DNA of 64,000 nucleotides from Bacteroidota bacterium (lineage in GTDB: Bacteria > Bacteroidota > Bacteroidia > Cytophagales > Cyclobacteriaceae): NCBI GenBank assembly GCA_018267135.1, contig JAFDZA010000025.1, positions 124,001 to 188,000 of the forward strand, written 5' to 3'. The notes under the pieces were generated by a model. It ran no database searches, had not been told where the DNA came from, and saw only the letters and a list, made by a program, of their open reading frames with translations. A program made the translations under genes and the position numbers. Below, one piece after another: positions 33,201 to 40,808 of this stretch; the stretch's first letter is position 1, and the number at the start of each line of letters is the position of its first letter.

Positions 33201-35356
33201 TCTTTTGTTTCTTCAAAAGTCAAATCGATGGTTCGTCTGTCAATATCCGTTTTTTTAATGTGCACGCGGGTCTTATCCCCTAACCGGTATATTTTATTTC
33301 TTCTTCTTCCGATGACCCGATAGTTTCGTTCATCGTATTCGTAATAGTCGTCTTTCATATCGGCCAGACGCACCATGCCTTCGCATTTTGTTTCTACTAT
33401 TTCTACAAAAATTCCAAAGTCGGTTACTCCGGTAATAATTCCTTCGTACATTTTATCTTCGGCTAAACTCATAAATTCTACCTGCTTGTACTTTATGCTG
33501 GCCCGTTCGGCATCAGCTGCTCTTTTCTCTCGCTCACTGCTGTGCAAGCAACGCTGTTCAAATTCTTCTTTGTTTACCGATTTGCCTCCCTCCAAATAGT
33601 GTTGCAATAATCGATGTACCATCATATCGGGATACCTTCGGATGGGCGATGTAAAGTGTGTGTAATGAGGAAATGCCAACCCAAAATGACCTTTTGGTTC
33701 AGTGGTATATTTAGCTTTGGCCATAGCGCGTACAGCAAGCGATTGTAAAACATTTTGTTCGGGCTTCCCTTCAATTTCATCCATTAATTTATTAAGGGAC
33801 CGGGAGATTCCCTGATCGTCAGGGTTTATTTTATGTCCGAATTGTTTAGCAAAGAGCGAAAAATCGCGCACTTTATCTGGGTCTGGTGAATCGTGTACGC
33901 GATACACAAATGTATTTTTACCTTCGCTTTTTTTTGTTTTAAAAATACAGGTGGCCACCGCTTTATTGGCCAGCAGCATAAATTCTTCAATAAGTTTGTG
34001 GGCGTCTTTTCTGATTTTAGGTACTACGGCCAAGGGTTTTCCTTTGGCATCAAGTTTAAATTTTACTTCTGCTGTTTCAAAGTTTACCGCTCCTTTATCA
34101 AAACGTTCTTTACGCAGTTTTATAGCAAGTTCATTCAGAAATTTTAATTCATTGGCAAAAGCCCCGGTTCCATTTTCAATTCCTTCTTGTGCTTGTTCGT
34201 AGGTAAACCGATGGTTAGAATGAATGACGGTGCGGCCAAACCACTCATGATGTATTTTGGCTTGTTCATCCATTTCAAACACAGCAGCAAAAGTAAGTTT
34301 ATCTTCGTGCGGGCGAAGCGAACAAAGGGCATTGCTTAGTTTTTCGGGAAGCATAGGCACGGTACGATCAACCAGATACACCGAAGTGGCCCGGTCGTAG
34401 GCATCAGCATCAAGTATGGTGCCCGATTTAACATAGTGTGTTACATCGGCAATATGCACCCCTACTTCGTAGCGGCCATTCTCTAATTTTTTAAATGAGA
34501 TGGCATCATCAAAATCTTTGGCATCTTCCGGGTCTATGGTAAAGGTTAAGGTGGGACGAAAATCTTTCCGTTTTTTAATTTCTCCTTCCGGAATGATTTC
34601 ACTTATTTTTTCAGATTCTTTCAATACGTTTTCGGGAAACCGAAAAGGCAGATCAAACTCGGCCATGATCGAATGGATCTCTGCTTCGTTTTCGCCTGTC
34701 TTGCCCAGTATTTCAATGATTTTAGCTTCGGGATTTTTGTCGCCTTCAGGCCAGCGTGTTACTTCAAACAATACTTTGTCATTGTTTTTTGCTCCATTTA
34801 TATTTTCTGGGTAAACAAAGAAATCGGTATATATTTTTTTGAAATCGGGAATGATAAAGGCATAACTTTTAGAAAGTTCTACTTTGCCTACAAACCGGTG
34901 GCGCCCGCGTTTTACGATTTGAGTAACTCTTCCTTCGGCATGCTCGCCCGATTTCTTAGGCAGAATTTCTATTTCCACCGTATCGCTATGAAGGGCTCCC
35001 CGCAGATCGCGGCTGGCAATGTAAATATCATTTTGTCCTTCTGTGGCGGTAGCCACGTAGGCAAAGCGTGGGTTAACGTGATCTACAACCCCTGTGGCCG
35101 GCACAGACTTTTGCAAAGCGGCAAATGCTCCGTTCGAGAATTGTCTGATTTTGCCTGCATCGAGTAGCCGATCGAGCGTATCGGTCAGCTCCTCATGAGC
35201 GAGTCTGTTTTTGGCGTTCACCTTTCGGGCAATTTGTTTGAAATCGAAGGCCTTGCCCGGGTTTCCGGTAAATAGTTTAACGGTTGCTTGGTAGATTGAA
35301 CTTTTCTGTTCTTTATCTTTCTTGGCTTTTTTTTCTTTAAATTTTTTCTTTGACAT
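33194..35356 (-). CDS. rnr: ribonuclease R
   Basis: 3'-5' exoribonuclease that degrades structured RNA, 720 residues. After a Lys-rich start there is a winged-helix/OB region, then two cold-shock domains, the RNB catalytic domain with TIDPEDAKDFDDAIS (metal-binding Asp residues) and VDRTVPMLPEKLSN, the motif HFTSPIRRYPD, and a C-terminal S1 domain (MYEGIITGVTDFGIFVEI). Length and order fit RNase R rather than RNase II. It is followed on the same strand by the polyprenyl synthetase gene (7-base overlap) and preceded by the exonuclease gene (81 bases). Confidence 0.96.
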   Translation of the reverse strand: MSKKKFKEKKAKKDKEQKSSIYQATVKLFTGNPGKAFDFKQIARKVNAKNRLAHEELTDTLDRLLDAGKIRQFSNGAFAALQKSVPATGVVDHVNPRFAYVATATEGQNDIYIASRDLRGALHSDTVEIEILPKKSGEHAEGRVTQIVKRGRHRFVGKVELSKSYAFIIPDFKKIYTDFFVYPENINGAKNNDKVLFEVTRWPEGDKNPEAKIIEILGKTGENEAEIHSIMAEFDLPFRFPENVLKESEKISEIIPEGEIKKRKDFRPTLTFTIDPEDAKDFDDAISFKKLENGRYEVGVHIADVTHYVKSGTILDADAYDRATSVYLVDRTVPMLPEKLSNALCSLRPHEDKLTFAAVFEMDEQAKIHHEWFGRTVIHSNHRFTYEQAQEGIENGTGAFANELKFLNELAIKLRKERFDKGAVNFETAEVKFKLDAKGKPLAVVPKIRKDAHKLIEEFMLLANKAVATCIFKTKKSEGKNTFVYRVHDSPDPDKVRDFSLFAKQFGHKINPDDQGISRSLNKLMDEIEGKPEQNVLQSLAVRAMAKAKYTTEPKGHFGLAFPHYTHFTSPIRRYPDMMVHRLLQHYLEGGKSVNKEEFEQRCLHSSEREKRAADAERASIKYKQVEFMSLAEDKMYEGIITGVTDFGIFVEIVETKCEGMVRLADMKDDYYEYDERNYRVIGRRRNKIYRLGDKTRVHIKKTDIDRRTIDLTFEETKEW

Positions 35357-35437
35357 TCTCAGCGGGTATCTTGTTCTGCATTGGCAGAAAGAGATAAAGG
35401 TAACTAAATTTTAAAATGACTTACCTGCATCTTGTCT

Positions 35438-36160
35438 TTAGGGAGCGGGATAGCTAATGTTTTTTTCTTCTATCAGCGGCAGACCTTTCATGCGTAAATA
35501 GAGTTGGGCTATTGCCACCACATCGGCTATGCAGTATTCGGTAATCTTCGGTAGGTTTTTTTCTTTGTAATAGGTTTCATTCACTTTTGAACCATCCATG
35601 GTTCCTTTGCTGCTCGGAATATCGAACAATGTGAGCAGCAGATCGAGTGAGGTGTAGTGTTTGTAATCGCCAAATTTCCACATCTCCAGCGTGTCGAGGT
35701 GGGGCACTTTCCATTTTTCCAGGCCGGCTATATTTAGCAGGGGCGGAAGAGGGATTCCGTTTACCAACATTCTGCGGCAGAGGTAGGGGAAATCAAATTC
35801 TTTTCCGTTGTGGGCGCATAGTTTTGTTTTAACCGAATCGGCTTTATCAATCCATTCTTTAAAATCGGTTAATAATTTTTTTTCGTTATGATCGGAAAAG
35901 GATTTTGTTTTCAGTGTAAGCTCATTTTTTTCGTTGGTCGTAAATTTGGCTACGGCAATCACAATCACTTTTCCAAATTCGGCATAAATACCGGCTCGCT
36001 CAGAAAATAAATCTTCGTCTGTCTGTTCTTCCTGGCGTTTTAAAAACCCGGCTTTGCGGATCCAATGAGATTTTAGCCGCTCACTCAGTTGGTCGTAGTG
36101 TTCTACCATGCCAATGGTTTCAATGTCGAGAAAAAGAATATCGCACAGATCAGAATTCAT
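35438..36160 (-). CDS. DEDDy-type 3'-5' exonuclease (PolB-exonuclease-like)
   Basis: RNase H-fold exonuclease of 240 residues with all three DEDDy motifs: ExoI LDIET, ExoII AHNGKEFDFPYL, and ExoIII EYCIADVVAI (Y-x3-D). The family is the predicted PolB-like exonuclease group with no polymerase attached; members are thought to trim or proofread nucleic acid. It has no signal peptide, so it is cytoplasmic. It starts 4 bases after the Asp-box protein gene and precedes rnr, giving a possible small nucleic-acid-processing pair. DNA or RNA preference is unknown. Confidence 0.86.
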   Translation of the reverse strand: MNSDLCDILFLDIETIGMVEHYDQLSERLKSHWIRKAGFLKRQEEQTDEDLFSERAGIYAEFGKVIVIAVAKFTTNEKNELTLKTKSFSDHNEKKLLTDFKEWIDKADSVKTKLCAHNGKEFDFPYLCRRMLVNGIPLPPLLNIAGLEKWKVPHLDTLEMWKFGDYKHYTSLDLLLTLFDIPSSKGTMDGSKVNETYYKEKNLPKITEYCIADVVAIAQLYLRMKGLPLIEEKNISYPAP

Positions 36161-36164
36161 GAAA

Positions 36165-39100
36165 TCAATTGTTGATGATGATTTCTTTCAACTCGGTTAT
36201 AATAGCGGGTACATTCTTTTCTTTAAACATTTTATTATAGTTGCTCACATCATTGATTAGGATAGACTGCAATTCTTTTTTGGATTTACCCCAATCTGCC
36301 TGCACATCGTTTAGTCGGTCTTTTACGCCTTGGGTAAGGCGCGGATCATGGGTATCTGCCGCACTGCGTACTTGCAAATACTCTGCATTAAGACGATTTC
36401 TAAAATTGATGGCATCTTGAAAATTTTTTGATCTTGTTTCAAGTAGAGAAGACTCCCACTTACTAATTTTTTTTATAATTTCTTTACCGGATTGAATCAG
36501 CTCTTTAGCATTAGGTTCATTTTTAAGTAATTCATTATAATCTTCAATCTGCTTCTTTACTTTATTCATATTTTTTATGGACTGATGCATTTCTTTCACG
36601 GCCTCATCCATTTGCGAGAGTATTAGTTGCTGTGTTTTCCAGTCTTCGGGGCGTACGTTTAGCCGAGGGTCGGCTATCAGTTCAAAATCAGTTTCTGAGG
36701 TTTCATTTTTATATTTTATAAGTGCCTTGTAGCGACCTGGGGCTACCCGGTAGCCGCTCATATCTCCATAAATATATGTTCCCGGCAGATCAGGCAATGC
36801 TTCGGTGCGATAGTCCCACCCAAAACGATTTAGTCCTGCTTCAGACGGCAGTAAGGATGGCGGTGGCAAATTGCCTGGTTTTAAATTCTCATCTTTTTTG
36901 TTGGTGTATTGGCGAATCAACTTTTTATCTGTGTCAAAAATTTCAAGTGTAATCCTATTCGTATCTGGTTTTTCTTTCAGGTAATAGGTAAACTCTACCC
37001 CATTTGTCGGGTTTTGCCCTGTTCCGGGGGGCACTTCCATCCAAGATGGAGCAAAGCTGGTAAGTCGCACCGTTGGCTTAGGTTCATAAATTTTCAAACC
37101 AGCGAACTCACCTTTCGATTGTTGAAATGGAGCCAGATCATCTAAAATCCAAAATGCACGTCCTGCTGTGGCCGCTATCAAATCATTGTCATGAATGATT
37201 AAATCGGTAACCGGCACCACCGGTAAATTTAACTGCATCTTATTCCAATTCAATCCGCCATTGTACGAAATATAAAATCCGCGCTCGGAGCCGGCATATA
37301 GTAGATTTTTTACAACCTTATCTTCACGCACCACTTTAATAAAATCATCGGCATCAATACCTGTGTTTAGCTTTGTCCATGTCTTTCCATAATCGGTTGA
37401 CTTATATACCATGTTGTTGAAGTCATTAAACTTGTAACGGGACGCGGAAATATAAACCGTTGCTTTATCATGAGGCGAAACTTCAATGGAATGTATCATC
37501 CCTTCCGGTAAACCTAAAGGCGTTATGTTGTTCCAGGTTCTCCCATCGTCTTTTGTTAAATAAACCAACCCACAATCGCTCCCTGTATAGATCACTCCTT
37601 TTTCAAGTGGAGATTCTATGACATAATAAATGGTATTATAGTTTTCTCCTCCGGCACCTTCATTTGTTATGGGGCCGCCAGAATAATTTTGTTTCGTAGT
37701 ATCGTTACGAGTTAAATCGGGGCTTATCACATCCCAACGAATACCGCCATCTACTGACTTAAACAATACGTTGCCTGCATGGTACAGTGTTTTAGGATCA
37801 TGCGGGGAATTGATCAGCGGGGCATTCCAATTGAAGCGATATTTCATGTCTTTGGGAGCATACGCTAAATTGGTGGACGGATATTCTTGTATGTTTTTCA
37901 ATTCATTCGTTCTCAGATCCAGAACGTCAATCAATCCTTGATAACAGCCCCCATAAATTAAATTGGGATGGTTAGGGTCATCGAAAGCAATCCAGGCGCT
38001 TTCACAGCCGGGGCCTATTAGCCAATCTTTATCAGTAATGCCCATGCCATTGGTGCGGCTGGCAATCATTACCGAAGTGTTATCTTGCTGACCTCCATAT
38101 ACCCAATAAGGGAAACGGTTATCTACGTTCACTCTGTAAAATTGTGCGGTAGGCTGGTTGTTTAAATTCGACCACGATTTTCCGTTATCAAAAGAAATTT
38201 CAGCACCCCCATCATCTGCAATAGCCTGATTGGTATTATCATTTGGGTTAATCCAGTAATCGTGGGTGTCGCCATGCGCAATCGGCACGTTGTGAAATGT
38301 TTTTCCGCCATCAATGGATTTCATGGCGGGCGCATTTAATACATATACTGTATTTTCATTTTGCGGATCGGCAAATACTTCCATGTAATACCAACTTCTT
38401 GATGTAATGTTCTGATCGTTGCTTTGTTGTGTCCATTTTTTTCCGCCATCATCAGAGCGATATAAACCGGCTTTCGATTTTTCGGCTTCAATAATGGCAT
38501 ATACTTTACCGGGATTGGCCCGCGAAACGCTGATCCCAATTTTCCCCATCTCTTGGGGCAATCCCTCCATTATCTTCTCCCAGGTTTCTCCTCCATCTAC
38601 CGATTTCCATATTGAAGAATTGGGGCCGCTTTCTACCTTCCAGGGGGAGCGTCTGTGTTGCCACATGGCCGCATAAAGCACGCGTGGGTTGGTTATATCC
38701 ATACTCAAACTGCTGGCGCCTGTATTTTCGTCTATATATAAAGTCTTTTTCCAGGTTTGGCCACCATCTACAGATTTGTATATGCCACGGTCTGCACTGG
38801 CGCCATGCACCGGGCCTTGGGCTGCTACCCAAAGTATATCCGGGTTATTGGGATGAATAGCAATGTCGCTGATATGGCGTGATTTTTCTAACCCAGTTTT
38901 TTTCCATGTTTTTCCTCCATCCGTAGATTTATAAATACCATCACCAAAGCTTGTCATGACCCCGCGCACGGCATGCTCTCCGGTGCCGACATAAATTACA
39001 TTGGGATCAGACGGGCTAACGGCTATTTCCCCGATAGACCCTACTTTAAAAAAACCATCCGAAATATTTTTCCAGGATAGGCCGCCATTTTCAGTCATCC

Positions 39101-39320
39101 AAACACCTCCGCCTGTATAGCCGACATAATAAATATTTCGATTCAACGGATGGCCGGCAATTGCATTGGCACGTCCTCCCCGGCCGGGGCCTATGTTGCG
39201 CCATTTTAAACCCTTATAGGTATCTGCCCGAAAGGTGTTAACCGATTCTGGTTTTTGTTTTTGTGCGAACGAATGGAAGCAGATTATAACTCCTAATACG
39301 GAGGTAAATATTCTTTTCAT
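36165..39320 (-). CDS. secreted Asp-box/BNR-repeat protein (sortilin/VPS10-like)
   Basis: Exported protein of 1051 residues with a signal peptide ending SFAQ. About eleven Asp-box (BNR) motifs are visible in the first two thirds, for example TENGGLSW, STDGGKTW, SVDGGQTW, SVDGGETW, SDDGGKKW, SIDGGKTF, SFDNGKSW, SVDGGIRW, TKDDGRTW, STDYGKTW and SYNGGLNW, the pattern of a ten-bladed beta-propeller. The last part is a separate alpha-helical, Lys/Glu-rich region. These proteins are annotated as glycosyl hydrolases or VPS10-domain proteins, but no catalytic residues can be named. No T9SS sorting domain was seen. It begins 57 bases after hutF, and a dyad TTAGG...CCTAA at 39325-39341 lies just before its start. 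Confidence 0.88.
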   Translation of the reverse strand: MKRIFTSVLGVIICFHSFAQKQKPESVNTFRADTYKGLKWRNIGPGRGGRANAIAGHPLNRNIYYVGYTGGGVWMTENGGLSWKNISDGFFKVGSIGEIAVSPSDPNVIYVGTGEHAVRGVMTSFGDGIYKSTDGGKTWKKTGLEKSRHISDIAIHPNNPDILWVAAQGPVHGASADRGIYKSVDGGQTWKKTLYIDENTGASSLSMDITNPRVLYAAMWQHRRSPWKVESGPNSSIWKSVDGGETWEKIMEGLPQEMGKIGISVSRANPGKVYAIIEAEKSKAGLYRSDDGGKKWTQQSNDQNITSRSWYYMEVFADPQNENTVYVLNAPAMKSIDGGKTFHNVPIAHGDTHDYWINPNDNTNQAIADDGGAEISFDNGKSWSNLNNQPTAQFYRVNVDNRFPYWVYGGQQDNTSVMIASRTNGMGITDKDWLIGPGCESAWIAFDDPNHPNLIYGGCYQGLIDVLDLRTNELKNIQEYPSTNLAYAPKDMKYRFNWNAPLINSPHDPKTLYHAGNVLFKSVDGGIRWDVISPDLTRNDTTKQNYSGGPITNEGAGGENYNTIYYVIESPLEKGVIYTGSDCGLVYLTKDDGRTWNNITPLGLPEGMIHSIEVSPHDKATVYISASRYKFNDFNNMVYKSTDYGKTWTKLNTGIDADDFIKVVREDKVVKNLLYAGSERGFYISYNGGLNWNKMQLNLPVVPVTDLIIHDNDLIAATAGRAFWILDDLAPFQQSKGEFAGLKIYEPKPTVRLTSFAPSWMEVPPGTGQNPTNGVEFTYYLKEKPDTNRITLEIFDTDKKLIRQYTNKKDENLKPGNLPPPSLLPSEAGLNRFGWDYRTEALPDLPGTYIYGDMSGYRVAPGRYKALIKYKNETSETDFELIADPRLNVRPEDWKTQQLILSQMDEAVKEMHQSIKNMNKVKKQIEDYNELLKNEPNAKELIQSGKEIIKKISKWESSLLETRSKNFQDAINFRNRLNAEYLQVRSAADTHDPRLTQGVKDRLNDVQADWGKSKKELQSILINDVSNYNKMFKEKNVPAIITELKEIIINN

Positions 39321-39377
39321 GGCTTTAGGTTTGAACCCTAATGTAGCTAAAATGAAAAGAAATGGAAAGAGAAATAG

Positions 39378-40790
39378 CTACCGGTTTTTCAATTCCTGCA
39401 TCACTTTATAAAAATTTTCTTTAATGGCACGTCCGTTTTGATGATGTCCTTCTTTCAATACCCACTTACCATTTACGATGGTGCCCAACATACGGCTGGA
39501 ATCGGAGGTGTACACCAACGTGGCCAGCCTGTTTTTTTCGGATGTGTTGGCCAACAAGTGAGTAGCCGCTTTATACACTACAGCATGGAATGGTTTTCCA
39601 ATTTCAAAATAATGGGCCGACATTTCGCCCATGGCTTTCCGGCCTGATAATATGGATTCGTTAATCATATACCCGGCTGCATCTCCTTCAAAAGTATTAC
39701 GTTGATTTGTAATCAGCCGCTGCCGGTAATCTATCATACGAAATTCTTCCAGTGGATTTAATCCGATGTGGCTATCGGTGCCGATGCTCCACCGCCCACC
39801 TGCTTTTACAAATTCTTTCATCCTGAAAATACCATCGCCCAGGTTTCCTTCGGTACTGGGGCATAGCACCACATTGGCTTTTGATGTGCTTAGCTTTTTT
39901 AGTTCATCGTCATTGAGATGGGTGGAGTGCACCAAATGGAACCGGTCGTTTACCGGTAAATTTTCGAACAGCCATTGCATCGGCCGCAGGCCACAAAAGG
40001 CCAAGCAATCATTTACTTCTTTTTTTTGTTCAGATATATGCAAGTGAAACGGCTTTTCTTTGGGGCCTAACTCAAAGGTTCTCTTCACATCTTGGAAATC
40101 TACCGCACGTAATGAATGTACGCTAAAACCAAGCGAAGCATTTTTGTAATATTTTAAAACCGAAGTGGAAGCATCCAGCAGTTTAAAATAATCGTCTGAC
40201 GTTTTAGAAATAAACCTTCGCTGGCGCGGCTGAGGTTCCTGTCCAAATGTTCCTTTCTGATAAAAAACAGGAATCAACGTAATATTTATGCCGGCTGTTT
40301 TGGCGGCTGCCATCAATCGTTCCCCCATTTCGGCAAGATGGCCGTATGGTTTCCCGTCTTTATCATGATGCAGGTAATGAAACTCGGCTACACTGGTATA
40401 ACCTACTCGCAACATTTCGGCATAGAGCATAGCGGCAATGGCCTCTATTTGATCAGGACTTACTGATAGGGCGCATTTGTACATTTCTTCGCGCCAAGTC
40501 CAAAAGTCATCGTCTGTTCCTGCTAAATGGTTTTCGGCCAGACCGGCCATGGCATATTGAAAAGCATGCGAATGGGCATTTTGAAATCCGGGAATAGCCA
40601 ATCCATCTATTCGCTCAATCTTCTCTTCGGGTTTTTGGGAAGAAATTGTTTGAATGATTCCATCATCATCAACGGCAACGAAGGCCGGGGAAACCCAGCC
40701 TTCTTTCTGAAGCAACGATGTAAATTGAAAATATTTGAGTCCTTCGCTAGCGTTTTTTCCTTGCGACTCTTCCGCAAAATTTTTATTCAT
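39378..40790 (-). CDS. hutF: formimidoylglutamate deiminase (amidohydrolase)
   Basis: Converts N-formimidoyl-glutamate to N-formyl-glutamate and ammonia in histidine degradation, 470 residues. Amidohydrolase metal ligands: NAHSHAFQ (HxH), the His in FHLHISEQ, the His in LVHSTHL and the Asp in GTDSHIG. Two blocks point to HutF specifically: FWTWREEMYKCAL and VAEFHYLHHDKDG, both characteristic of this subgroup. No other hut gene is in the window, so the pathway is incomplete locally and the assignment rests on motif resemblance. It follows AsmA by 18 bases and precedes the Asp-box gene, probably co-transcribed with AsmA. Confidence 0.83.
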   Translation of the reverse strand: MNKNFAEESQGKNASEGLKYFQFTSLLQKEGWVSPAFVAVDDDGIIQTISSQKPEEKIERIDGLAIPGFQNAHSHAFQYAMAGLAENHLAGTDDDFWTWREEMYKCALSVSPDQIEAIAAMLYAEMLRVGYTSVAEFHYLHHDKDGKPYGHLAEMGERLMAAAKTAGINITLIPVFYQKGTFGQEPQPRQRRFISKTSDDYFKLLDASTSVLKYYKNASLGFSVHSLRAVDFQDVKRTFELGPKEKPFHLHISEQKKEVNDCLAFCGLRPMQWLFENLPVNDRFHLVHSTHLNDDELKKLSTSKANVVLCPSTEGNLGDGIFRMKEFVKAGGRWSIGTDSHIGLNPLEEFRMIDYRQRLITNQRNTFEGDAAGYMINESILSGRKAMGEMSAHYFEIGKPFHAVVYKAATHLLANTSEKNRLATLVYTSDSSRMLGTIVNGKWVLKEGHHQNGRAIKENFYKVMQELKNR

Positions 40791-40808
40791 GAAAAGATAA
40801 AATGGTCA

